Assembly: GCA_963698715.1 (NCBI GenBank)
Contig: CAVORW010000004.1
Location: 558,001-622,000 of the forward strand
From: CAWHJB01 sp963698715
Lineage (GTDB): Bacteria > Chloroflexota > Anaerolineae > Anaerolineales > UBA4823
Reading direction: 5' to 3'
DNA length: 64,000 nt
Shown: positions 54,210-62,363 of the stretch, one piece after another
Numbering within the stretch: position 1 is the stretch's first letter
Layout: each line of letters begins with the position of its first letter
Position numbers and translations under genes: made by a program
Notes under the pieces: model-generated
What the model was told of the DNA's origin: nothing
The model's database searches: none
The model's input: only the letters and a program-made list of their open reading frames with translations

Positions 54210-54932
54210 ATGCACATCATCCCCTATTTATCCACGCTGGTAACTTCTATCTTTCTTATCGCTGTGTTTAGACGTTATGCCTATAAAAAAGGGACCTATC
54301 TGTTGTTCTGGGGTATCGGCTTTATTTTTTACGGCCTGGGAACGCTAACTGAAGTCGTGCTGTCGTTAACCTATAGCACGCTGGCTTTAAAAGTATGGTA
54401 TTTGAGCGGAGCCATGCTGACGGCTGCCTGGTTGGGTCAAGGCACAGTTTTCCTGTTGATTCGTAAAAGGGGTATTGCACTCGCATTGGCCGGTCTGCTG
54501 GTGGTCGTATCCTTGCTGGCTGCAGGTCTCATCCTGGCGGCACCCGTGACTCAGGCTGCTGGTTCTTATCAGGTCAGCCAGGCAATTTCTGCCCAGTATA
54601 AGGATATCCTGGTCCGCAGCTCGCTGATCGTCCTGCTCACCATCCTGTTGAATATCTACGGAACGATTACGCTGGTCGGGGGTGCCTTGTATTCCGCCTT
54701 CCTTTTCTGGCGTAAGCGAGTGCTTATCAATCGCCTGGTAGGCAACATCTTGATCGCTGGCGGCGCTTTGCTGCCTGCCATGGCTGGCTCCTTCGTAAAG
54801 GCTGGCCTGGTAGATTTCTTGTATTTAAGCGAATTTCTAGGCGTAGTTCTGATGTATGCGGGCTTCATTCAAGCGACAGCCAGTAAAACAGTTGAAAAAC
54901 AAGCAGTGATCTCAGTCTCAAAACCAGCCTGA
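54210..54932 (+). CDS. Seven-helix membrane protein of unknown function
   Basis: 240 residues with about seven hydrophobic segments (4-22, 30-52, 60-78, 87-112, 135-160, 175-195, 200-222). CTGGAGG precedes the ATG. No known motif; the arrangement of helices with short loops resembles small sensory or rhodopsin-like 7TM proteins but there is no Schiff-base Lys evident, and the similarity may be only in topology. Third downstream gene of the pucC-like operon. Confidence 0.7.
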   Translation: MHIIPYLSTLVTSIFLIAVFRRYAYKKGTYLLFWGIGFIFYGLGTLTEVVLSLTYSTLALKVWYLSGAMLTAAWLGQGTVFLLIRKRGIALALAGLLVVVSLLAAGLILAAPVTQAAGSYQVSQAISAQYKDILVRSSLIVLLTILLNIYGTITLVGGALYSAFLFWRKRVLINRLVGNILIAGGALLPAMAGSFVKAGLVDFLYLSEFLGVVLMYAGFIQATASKTVEKQAVISVSKPA

Positions 54933-55156
54933 TTCTGCTGTATTTTATTTCTCAATCAATACAATTAAATTATTGTGATGTGGTTCGAATTTCTGGGTGT
55001 TCGCCAATCATTGCACCACAGCTACAATGTTTTGTGCACCCTGAGATGGTGTGGAATCTAAGGTGCTTCCTTTCGATGGTAGAATCTTAACCTGGTTGTC
55101 CCTTGGGTCAATTATGGTCTATTAGGATCTTGTTGTCGGTACGGCTTAAGGAGTAA

Positions 55157-55693
55157 ATGATGTCAAATGCATCCAGCGGCGGTTTTAATTCGATCTTGAA
55201 CCTCACACCTATCTCTCGTATCCGACGTAATCACGGGCTAGAACACGCCACGCTGCATATCCTATCCGAACGCTACCCGCGCACCAGCCTGGCCGGTCAT
55301 TCCGATACGGGCGGCTTTTGGATCTTAGGGGAAATATCTCAGGACGATTTGCAGAATGCTGTCCACACAGCCCTGGCAAGGCTGAAAAACGGCGAGGCTG
55401 AGCTTGCCGTCCATCCAAACTGCGGGACGAATTTCGTTACTTCGGGCACATTTGCTGGCATTGCGGCTTCGATGGCCATGTTCGGAGCCGGAAAACGAAT
55501 GCGCGACAAATTGGAGCGTGTTCCGCTGGCTGCCAGCCTGGCTACCCTGGCCTTGATTGCTGCCCAACCGTTGGGGTTGTATTTACAAGAAAAGTTCACC
55601 ACCTCCGGCATTCCAGGGGACCTTGAGATTATCGAAATCAATTCAGCACCACGGAAGCAAATTAATGCCTACCGGGTTAGCACCAGGGGCTGA
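55157..55693 (+). CDS. DUF6391-like protein
   Basis: 178 residues, starts ATG 55157 or 55160 with AAGGAG upstream. Conserved block ISRIRRNHGLEHATLHILSERYPRTSLAGHSDTGGFWILGEIS followed by AVHPNCGTNFVTSGTFAGIAASMAMFG and a hydrophobic stretch (LAASLATLALIAAQPLGLYLQ). The HGLEHATLH and HPNCGTN motifs (His, Glu, Cys) look like a metal site or active site. Family placement by memory of the RNHxLEHAT pattern; function unknown. 2 bases before holA. Confidence 0.65.
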   Translation: MMSNASSGGFNSILNLTPISRIRRNHGLEHATLHILSERYPRTSLAGHSDTGGFWILGEISQDDLQNAVHTALARLKNGEAELAVHPNCGTNFVTSGTFAGIAASMAMFGAGKRMRDKLERVPLAASLATLALIAAQPLGLYLQEKFTTSGIPGDLEIIEINSAPRKQINAYRVSTRG

Positions 55694-55695
55694 AC

Positions 55696-56688
55696 ATGAC
55701 TACTCCACCGGTCATCTATCTGCTGAATGGCGACGACGAATTCGCAATGAAACAAGACGTCGCTGACCTGGAAAGCAAGGTCGGTGATCCGGGCACGGCT
55801 GCTATGAACATCACTCGTCTGGATGGGCAGACATATAACCTGGACCAGCTTCTGAGTGTTGCCAGCGCAATGCCCTTCCTGGCGCGCCGCCGCCTGGTCA
55901 TTTTATCCGAGTTTTTGGGCAGGATCTCTGGCAAACCTGCCCAAAATTCGTTTATCGCCATGCTCGAAAAAATCCCTGCCACAACTGCTCTGGTGCTTAT
56001 GGAGTCAAAAATCCTGACCACCTGGAAAGACAGGCAAAAAGGGAAAGAGCACTGGTTGGAGAAATGGGGGAAAGAGCAGAGAGGCCGCGTCTTAATCAAA
56101 GAATTTTTATTGCCTAAAGGCAGGGCGATGATCGGTTGGATACAGGAGCAAGCCCGTGCGTCGGGTGGGCAGTTCACACCCCAGGCAGCAGAGCTGCTTG
56201 CCAGCCTGGTAGATGAGGATCCGCGCCAGGCCAACCAAGAAATTCATAAGCTGTTGACTTATGTCAATTACCGCCGGCCGGTCGAACCAGATGATGTCCA
56301 GAACCTGACCGCAGACAACAATCAAGGTGATATCTTCGCGATGGTCGACGCGATCGGTATGCAAGATAGCCGTACAGCAGCAAGTATGCTCCACCGCTTG
56401 CTTGATACCCAGGAGCCGATATCGCTGTTGGGGATGATTGTGCGCCAATTCCGTCTGCTGCTGCTAGCCCGGGAGGTCCTTGACCAGGGCGGGGATGTAA
56501 CTCGCCAACTTCGTCTCCACTCGTTCGTTGCTAAAAAAATCAGCGCTCAGGCTCTCAGATTCAGCTCAAGTGACCTTGAAGCAGTCTATCACCGCCTGGT
56601 TGACCTGGATGACGCCATCAAAACCGGGAAGATCGAGGCTGAGATTGGCCTGGATACCTTTATTGCAGCCTTCACGACTACATCATAA
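55696..56688 (+). CDS. holA: DNA polymerase III delta subunit
   Basis: 330 residues, typical length. HolA pattern: IYLLNGDDEFAMKQDVADLE at the start, the LARRRLVILSE strand, DEDPRQANQEIHKLLTYV, DIFAMVDAIGMQDSRTAASMLHRLLDTQEPISLLGMIVRQFRLLL and the C-terminal helical collar domain. Opens the beta clamp within the clamp loader. Walker motifs are absent as expected. Directly follows the DUF6391 gene. Confidence 0.93.
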   Translation: MTTPPVIYLLNGDDEFAMKQDVADLESKVGDPGTAAMNITRLDGQTYNLDQLLSVASAMPFLARRRLVILSEFLGRISGKPAQNSFIAMLEKIPATTALVLMESKILTTWKDRQKGKEHWLEKWGKEQRGRVLIKEFLLPKGRAMIGWIQEQARASGGQFTPQAAELLASLVDEDPRQANQEIHKLLTYVNYRRPVEPDDVQNLTADNNQGDIFAMVDAIGMQDSRTAASMLHRLLDTQEPISLLGMIVRQFRLLLLAREVLDQGGDVTRQLRLHSFVAKKISAQALRFSSSDLEAVYHRLVDLDDAIKTGKIEAEIGLDTFIAAFTTTS

Positions 56689-56753
56689 AATAACGCCTGC
56701 CAGCCCGCATCCAGCGGGCCAGACAGGCGTCGTTAAGGTCTGGTTTGATCTCG

Positions 56754-57002
56754 TCATTCTTTGGCGTTAATACCGATCCAAAAATGGTTGGGCAACACTG
56801 TTGACAGGCTTCGCACTTCCACACTGCCAGCAGGGACAGCTGCTTCCAACTTCTCAGCATTACGTGTCAGCATGCTGGGATGGACATAACACATATTGGG
56901 GGTTTTCCCATATTTTCGATGGTAATAATCAGCCGCACGAATCACCTTGGTATTCAGCTCGGTTTTAGAATCATTATCGAACCAAAGCATTCCAATGTAC
57001 AT
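56754..57002 (-). CDS. Small conserved-type hypothetical protein
   Basis: 82 residues from ATG 57002, with AAGGAGG eight bases upstream (a frame start at 57020 lies in the ribosome site). MYIGMLWFDNDSKTELNTKVIRAADYYHRKYGKTPNMCYVHPSML is well composed and coding-like. No family recognised. It lies 79 bases downstream of the P-loop ATPase gene on the same strand and may share its SOS-like control. Confidence 0.7.
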   Translation of the reverse strand: MYIGMLWFDNDSKTELNTKVIRAADYYHRKYGKTPNMCYVHPSMLTRNAEKLEAAVPAGSVEVRSLSTVLPNHFWIGINAKE

Positions 57003-57080
57003 TTTGGTTCCTCCTTTCAATCAGCCTTCAAATCCTAGAGTACTTAACTTCAGTTCGGAATTTGTTTACTGGATCCCAGC

Positions 57081-58001
57081 TCAGGCAGGATCACAAATCC
57101 AGAACCGGATCCACTCATCGCCAAACGGAACACAAAATTGCCTGCCTGCATCCAGGCTAGCGGAGCTGAAACGGTCATCACCTGCCAAAAAGAGAGCCAG
57201 CTCAGAGTCGCCAACTGTCCCCATTATGCGAGTCCTGAAGGCATCAAGAATTCTTTCATCCATCCACTCTATGCTGGCAGGATCAAAAGTCGCCAGCACC
57301 CAGATTCTGGACCGTGGTCCATGCTTAATCAGCCAGTAGAACCGGCGGAATTGTTCATCATCTAAAGACTGCAAACAAGCCGCTAAATCTTCGATGACTA
57401 ACAGCACCATCGGGCCGGGCGAGCTTGTTCGGCGGCGTTTCTCTGTTTGCTGGGCAAGGCTTTCGATCAACTTTGCCGCCGAGGTTTCTTCCGGGCTGAG
57501 AAAATGGCGGCAGTACTCAATTGCCAGCATTTCCTCCTGATACAGGCTGGCATCGGGTGTAATGATGCTGAAGGACAGCTGGTCCGGCTTACTTAATCGG
57601 ACAGCTGAAGCCAGAACGGATTTGACCAGGCGGGTCTTGCCGCTACCGGAATCACCCACAATTAAGAGTGATCCTGGGGCAGGATTGGTAAGATCGAACA
57701 GGAATGGCAGCCCATCATCGCAAATGCCAATCAACACCGATTGAGGCGGAAGCGGTCCGGTTTGCGCCAGCACTTCCGGAACACTGAGCGGCTGGGGAGC
57801 ATCGTATTCACCGGGTGATTGTAAGTCGTGATCCACTTCTGTATCCAGCTCAATAGCTGCCAGGCCCGCATCGGAATGGGGAAATGGCGAAGGGCCTCTT
57901 CCGTAAAGTGAATGACTGTGCTCAATCCGAGCGACCGAAGATGGCTTAAATCGCTGCAAGAATTTCATCCCAATTTCAAATCGTTTATCTGATGTGAGCA
58001 T
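57081..58001 (-). CDS. FtsK/HerA-like P-loop ATPase
   Basis: 306 residues from the second ATG (58001; GAGGAG lies five bases before; the first, 58004, is too close). An N-terminal region of about 95 residues without clear motif is followed by GICDDGLPFLFDLTNPAPGSLLIVGDSGSGKTRLVKSVL with Walker A GDSGSGKT, and VLLVIEDLAACLQSL as Walker B. The layout is like a single FtsK/SpoIIIE or HerA ATPase domain, but without the gamma DNA-recognition domain or membrane part. A GAAC-N4-GTTC box directly upstream suggests DNA-damage control. A DNA-translocase role is inference. Confidence 0.65.
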   Translation of the reverse strand: MLTSDKRFEIGMKFLQRFKPSSVARIEHSHSLYGRGPSPFPHSDAGLAAIELDTEVDHDLQSPGEYDAPQPLSVPEVLAQTGPLPPQSVLIGICDDGLPFLFDLTNPAPGSLLIVGDSGSGKTRLVKSVLASAVRLSKPDQLSFSIITPDASLYQEEMLAIEYCRHFLSPEETSAAKLIESLAQQTEKRRRTSSPGPMVLLVIEDLAACLQSLDDEQFRRFYWLIKHGPRSRIWVLATFDPASIEWMDERILDAFRTRIMGTVGDSELALFLAGDDRFSSASLDAGRQFCVPFGDEWIRFWICDPA

Positions 58002-58028
58002 CATAGCTCCTCTAGTTCAATCTTAGTT

Positions 58029-58050
58029 AAATAGAACCTTTGTTCTATTT
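58029..58050 (-). promoter_or_regulatory. LexA/DinR-type SOS box
   Basis: AAATAGAAC-CTTT-GTTCTATTT: perfect 9-bp dyad with core GAAC-N4-GTTC, the consensus of Gram-positive-type LexA operators. 28 bases upstream of the ATPase gene at 58001. Confidence 0.6.
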
Positions 58051-58107
58051 TAGCAAACACCTGCCAGAATGTCAATGGGCAATTTCAAGAATGGTTATCA
58101 AAACAAA

Positions 58108-58153
58108 ATGGTGTTTGGTTTTTGCGGCGGTCGCCGCACAAACCAAACACCAT
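58108..58153. repeat. Intergenic long-hairpin element G
   Basis: 22-bp stem with one mismatch (ATGGTGTTTGGTTTTTGCGG plus CG / complement), 2-base tip, flank ATATCTTGG. Between two minus-strand genes. Confidence 0.8.
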
Positions 58154-58176
58154 ATCTTGGCATAGTCTGCCCTATC

Positions 58177-59082
58177 TCAAAGATTCATATCCGCAAGGAC
58201 CGCCTCAACCATGCGCCGGGCGTTTTCCACTCCCACTGGGTTGGTTTCCAGGTAGTATGGGATAAAAATTACCGCCTGCGACAAAGCATGGCCGCGGCCG
58301 CGCCTCCAGGTCGCCTCATCCACCCCCAACGCGACCCGGAAGGTATCCCGGCTTTTTCCGGAGAACAGGCCCCAAGCGACCATCAGATCGCAGGCAGGAT
58401 CCCCCACCCCCAGGCCCCCAAAGTCAATCACGGCTTTCAAATGGCCTCCCTCGATCAGCAGGTTGCCGGGCAGCAGGTCCCCGTGGAACCAGGCCGGGGT
58501 GCGCTCCCAATCTTGCGCTTGCAAAGCAACTTCCCACACTCTTGTAAGTTTCTGGGCATCGAACATGCCAGCCAGGGCAGCGATCGCGGCACGCGTGTTG
58601 TCATCCCGCAGTTTCAGCGGTAAGCCGCGCAACCCGTGTTCCACAGCAGGCGGCCCACCTGTAGGATCGATGCTTTGTAAAGCCGTGATGAACCGCGCCA
58701 TTTCCACTGATGCCCGGATTGGATCGGAGAGGCGCTCCAGGGTCGCACTCTCGCCCTCCAACCAGCGATAGACAGACCAATGCCAGGGATAGCCCTCTCC
58801 GGGTTCGCCCTTTGCCAGCGGGGCAGAAATAGCAAGCGGCAAGTACGGGGCGATCCGCGGCAGCCAATAGTGCTCCTTTTCGACCTGGCTCACCGCCCAG
58901 TCGATGCGTGGCAGCCGCACAGCCAGGTCGTCGCCGAGGCGAAAGATGGCGTTGTCTGTCCCCGCTGATACGACCGATGTGATGGGCAGTTCTGCCCAGT
59001 GCGGGAACTGAGCAACGAGCAGCCGGCGCACGAGGGCGCGGTCGGTGTTCACTTCGCCAGCGTGCATCCTGTCAGCATACAT
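58177..59082 (-). CDS. Aminoglycoside phosphotransferase-family kinase
   Basis: 301 residues. APH fold: GTDNAIFRLGDDLAVRLPRI N-lobe with the Lys/Arg of the ATP site, WFHGDLLPGNLLIEGG (catalytic Asp and Asn) and VIDFGGLGVGDPACDLMVAW (DFG-like). Members close in pattern are annotated as aminoglycoside or other small-molecule kinases; substrate unknown and resistance cannot be claimed. The gene looks more G+C rich than its neighbours, with few A/T third positions, hinting at later acquisition. Confidence 0.85.
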   Translation of the reverse strand: MYADRMHAGEVNTDRALVRRLLVAQFPHWAELPITSVVSAGTDNAIFRLGDDLAVRLPRIDWAVSQVEKEHYWLPRIAPYLPLAISAPLAKGEPGEGYPWHWSVYRWLEGESATLERLSDPIRASVEMARFITALQSIDPTGGPPAVEHGLRGLPLKLRDDNTRAAIAALAGMFDAQKLTRVWEVALQAQDWERTPAWFHGDLLPGNLLIEGGHLKAVIDFGGLGVGDPACDLMVAWGLFSGKSRDTFRVALGVDEATWRRGRGHALSQAVIFIPYYLETNPVGVENARRMVEAVLADMNL

Positions 59083-59098
59083 ATAAGAGCGACCGAAA

Positions 59099-60340
59099 TT
59101 ATGGGGCCCCCTGCTCCCAAAAACTGATGCTCTCGATATGGTAGGTTTGCGGGAACAGGTCGAAAGGCGTAATCTGGCGCAGATTATAGCCCCCAGCGGT
59201 CAGCCGTCGGGCGTCGCGCCCCAAAGTCGCCGGGTCACACGAGACATACACCAGCACAGGCGGATTCATGGCCAGCAATCCATCCAGTGTGCGCGGCTCA
59301 AGCCCGCTGCGAGGTGGGTCTACCAGGATGATGTCGGGTTGAAGGTCGAGCACTGGGAGGGCATCCTCTGCAGCCGCTTCGTAAAGAGCAACATTTTCAA
59401 ATTCGTCCAAATTCTCAACAAAATCGTCCACCGCGCTTGGAGCGCTTTCAATCCCCACCAACTGGCCAACCTGTGGCGCCATGAAAGCGCTGAACAATCC
59501 AACCCCGCAGTATACATCCAGCACGGTCATGGTCGGCTGCAGTTTCAGGTTTTGCAGCAAGTGGGCAACCATTTTACCCGCCATAGCCGTATTCACCTGA
59601 AAAAAAGAGCCGGCTGAAACCCGAAACGACCGCTCTAATACTTCAATATAAACGTGGTCGCTGCCAGCCATTACCAGGAGACCGGCAGGGCTGAGATGGA
59701 CAGCGGACATGGTCAGCTCTTCCACACTCAGCTCAGGGGCCTGGATATCGCTGCTCTCCAGGATCAACTGAAGATCATCGCGGCCTGCCCGCAAACCGAT
59801 CCGTTCCAGATCCTCCAGCGGCTCGAACTCGATCTGGGGCCAGATCGTGTTGATCGTTTCTTCCGGGAGATGGCATTCCTAAATCGCAATAACATCCTGC
59901 GAGCGCATAGAATGAAAGCCCAGCCTGCCATCTTGATTCAGGTGAAATTGGATGTGGTTGCGATAATAGAATGATTCAGGAGATGGAACAATTGGCTGGA
60001 TTGGAATATTTTCCAGTTTACCGATCCGCTCCAATTGATCCTTCAGAATGCTAGTTTTGGCATTGAGCTGAGCCTCATATGGCAGGTGTTGATAATGACA
60101 GCCCCCACAAGTTCCAAAATGACGGCAAAGTGGTGTAATCCGCTCGGGAGCGGGTGCCAGAATCTCGATCAACTCAGCTCGGGCAAATCCCCGGCGTTCC
60201 TCTGACAGACGCACCCGCGCAATTTCACCTGGAAGTGCAAATGGCACAAACACCGCTCGCCCGTCCGGCAGGCGGCCTAGCGCCTCGCCTCCATAGGTAA
60301 GTGTGGTCAGATTGACATCAAAAGTCGCAGAAGGTGGCAT
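59099..60340 (-). pseudogene. rlmD: rlmD-type 23S rRNA uracil methyltransferase with an in-frame amber codon
   Basis: ATG 60340 opens a TRAM domain (about 1-60) and the Fe-S motif CRHFGTCGGCHYQ (CxxxxxCxxC). The frame meets TAG at 59879-59881 in DVIAI-stop-ECHLPEETINTIWPQ, where the family has a Glu (GAG), so one G to T change explains it. The same frame continues to 59099 with LDVYCGVGLFSAF, DPPRSGLEP and VYVSCDPATLGRD, including the catalytic Cys. It would be about 413 residues in full. Real nonsense mutation, error, or suppression are possible; the remainder is well preserved. Confidence 0.9.
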
Positions 60341-60418
60341 CTTTCAATTTTACCAGTGTCGAGAGGGACCAAATGGGTGCATATAAAAGTCTTTTCAGGC
60401 ATTTCTGTGATAAGTCCC

Positions 60419-60466
60419 AGATTTGGGGGTGTGAGCGTGCGTCCACACGCTCACACCCCCAAATCT
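60419..60466. repeat. Intergenic long-hairpin element H
   Basis: Perfect 21-bp stem (AGATTTGGGGGTGTGAGCGT plus G / complement), loop CGTCCA. Shares TTGGGGGTGTGAGCGTG with element B. Between divergent genes (rlmD and the gluzincin lipoprotein gene). Confidence 0.85.
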
Positions 60467-60579
60467 TGAGTAACTTCACAGACTTTCCCAGAGAGCCGGG
60501 AAAGGATTTAAGTTTCTTGGTCTTAGAGAACTCCTGTGGTGGATTAGTTTATATCATGTGGGCAGGAGGGCCGCTGGCC

Positions 60580-60588
60580 TGCTATAAT
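60580..60588 (+). promoter_or_regulatory. Extended -10 promoter (TGCTATAAT), leaderless gene
   Basis: Exact TGn-TATAAT ending nine bases before ATG 60597; a start about seven bases on gives a transcript beginning at or just before the ATG. Confidence 0.65.
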
Positions 60589-60596
60589 ATTCATCT

Positions 60597-62156
60597 ATGC
60601 GACGAATACTCCCGCTCTTTATCCTGGTGCTCTTAGCCTGCCAGGTATTCGTACCACCGCCCTTGCAGGCCATTCCTGCCAGCCCGACGGTTCTGCCGCC
60701 CACCCTTAGCCCTGCGCCTGCATCACCCCCACTGCCGGTCTCGCCAGCCACTCAAGATCCGCAGCCTTTCACAATTCGGCTGCATCCAGATGGGCCCTTG
60801 TATGTGGGCGATCAGGTGAGCGTGGAGGTTATAGCTGCCGAGAACCAGGAGGCGCAGGGTGATTCAGCCGTTGTACAGATCACTTCTCCGATATCGACCA
60901 CTCTGGGCCAGGCTGATTTCAACAGGTTTGGGATTGGAAGACGCACCCAGGCCACTTTGATGTGGGCCTGGGACACTCGCGGACTGACTCCTGGTGACTA
61001 CACCCTGACGTACCGGATCACCTCAGCTGGACAGCAAGGATCTGTGTTCGTTCGCCTCCATCCAGCCAGCGAACGGCTGCAGGTCAATAGCGGCTGGGCG
61101 AGCGCACAAAATGAATGCTGCGTCGTGCATTATGTTACTGGTACAGCCGTGGAGCGCGATCTTGATGATCTGCTCGCCATGCTGGACGAACAGGCGTCAA
61201 TGGCAAGCAGCAGCTTGAAAGCTGATTTTAGCGAACCGATCCAGATAAATTTGCTTCCCAGGGTAGTCGGCCACGGCGGATTCGCCGGCGATGAAATCTC
61301 AGTCTCATATCTGGAGCGTAATTATGCCGGCAGCAACACAGCCATGGTCATACATCATGAGATGATCCATATCCTCGATGCCCGGCTGGGAGGTGAACTG
61401 CGCCCCACCCTGCTGGTAGAAGGATTGGCTGTCTACTTAACCGGGGGACACTTTAAAAAAGAACCACTGAAAGAAAGGGCCGCCGCCTTGCTGCCATCCC
61501 AAAAGGGCTGCGTGCCAGCGGACGGAGCAGGCCAGCTCAACATCGAAGGCCAAACTGTTTGCAGCCTGGGATGGTATTTGCCGTTAGAAGAACTGGCAGA
61601 CAATTTTTACTTCTCCCAACATGAGATCGGTTATCTTCAAGCGGGTTCGTTGATTCAATTCATGGTAGAAACCTGGGGCTGGGAAAAATATGCCGTTTTT
61701 TACCGGGATATTCAGCCGGTCGAAAGCAACAGCCAGTCCGCGGCGATTGAAGCGGCCCTGCAAACTCACTTTGGGCTGAGCCTGGCTGATCTGGAAAAAC
61801 AATACCTGGCAGCTCTGCGCCAGGTTCAAATATCCTCTGAAAATGTTGAGGATGTTGAACAATCAATTGCATACTACGATACAGTCCGCGCCTACCAGCA
61901 GATCCTGGACCCTTCTGCATATTTCCTGAATGCCTGGCTACCGGATGAAGATCAGATGCGAGAAAAGGAAATCGTTGCCGACTTGCTGCGGCGTCCTTCC
62001 ACGCCGCCCAACCTGGCCCTGGAGAATCTGCTGGTCGCAGCCGATCAGGAGCTTCAGGCGGGTAATTATTCCCGGGCGGAGGCGCTACTGGCAGCGGTTA
62101 ACGCCAGCCTGGATGTCCTGGGCGATTACCCTAATCACCCCCTTTCCGCCCAATAA
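60597..62156 (+). CDS. Lipoprotein with a gluzincin (HExxH) peptidase domain
   Basis: 519 residues. Signal MRRILPLFILVLLAC with lipobox LLAC, Pro-rich spacer (30-55), an Ig-like beta-sandwich (56-160), then a peptidase MA-like domain with HHEMIHILDARLGG (HEMIH, zinc ligands) and GLAVYLTGGHF where the downstream acidic ligand would be expected (VEGLAVY, Glu). The C-terminal 120 residues are helical, possibly TPR-like. Probably a surface zinc peptidase; substrate unknown. Apparently leaderless, single gene. Confidence 0.85.
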   Translation: MRRILPLFILVLLACQVFVPPPLQAIPASPTVLPPTLSPAPASPPLPVSPATQDPQPFTIRLHPDGPLYVGDQVSVEVIAAENQEAQGDSAVVQITSPISTTLGQADFNRFGIGRRTQATLMWAWDTRGLTPGDYTLTYRITSAGQQGSVFVRLHPASERLQVNSGWASAQNECCVVHYVTGTAVERDLDDLLAMLDEQASMASSSLKADFSEPIQINLLPRVVGHGGFAGDEISVSYLERNYAGSNTAMVIHHEMIHILDARLGGELRPTLLVEGLAVYLTGGHFKKEPLKERAAALLPSQKGCVPADGAGQLNIEGQTVCSLGWYLPLEELADNFYFSQHEIGYLQAGSLIQFMVETWGWEKYAVFYRDIQPVESNSQSAAIEAALQTHFGLSLADLEKQYLAALRQVQISSENVEDVEQSIAYYDTVRAYQQILDPSAYFLNAWLPDEDQMREKEIVADLLRRPSTPPNLALENLLVAADQELQAGNYSRAEALLAAVNASLDVLGDYPNHPLSAQ

Positions 62157-62191
62157 GCACCTTAGGTTCTATCCGAACAGTCGGAGGATAC

Positions 62192-62230
62192 GTGGTTGTT
62201 TATACTTGCGGAGCACCCACAAACAACCAC
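62192..62230. repeat. Intergenic long-hairpin element I (degenerate)
   Basis: 10-bp outer stem GTGGTTGTTT / AAACAACCAC with a 19-base inner part that pairs poorly, flank ACAAATACTTTTT as in the family. Between convergent genes. Confidence 0.55.
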
Positions 62231-62299
62231 ACAAATACTTTTTAGGACAGATTCTTATTTGAAAAATTTTTGGCGGGCCAGATGTAGAATCAAGGCGTC

Positions 62300-62327
62300 G
62301 GGGGGCAAATTGCCCCCCAAACTTTTA
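62300..62327 (+). terminator. Terminator between convergent genes
   Basis: 9-bp stem GGGGGGCAA / TTGCCCCCC with one-base tip (effectively a larger loop), followed by AAACTTTT. The only other object in the 207-base gap besides hairpin I. Confidence 0.6.
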
Positions 62328-62363
62328 AGCATATCTCAATCATTTTAATGCTACCCGCTGACC

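Noticed and set aside
54210..54932. Microbial rhodopsin
   Set aside because: Seven helices are likely but no retinal-binding Lys motif in the last helix (segment GSFVKAGLVDFLYLSEFLG does not match) and no proton-acceptor pattern.
58177..59082. Antibiotic resistance gene
   Set aside because: The APH fold alone does not show substrate; no mobile element or resistance neighbour is linked to it.
12983..62230. CRISPR-like arrays from recurring palindromes
   Set aside because: Copies are single, kilobases apart and without spacers; no cas genes.
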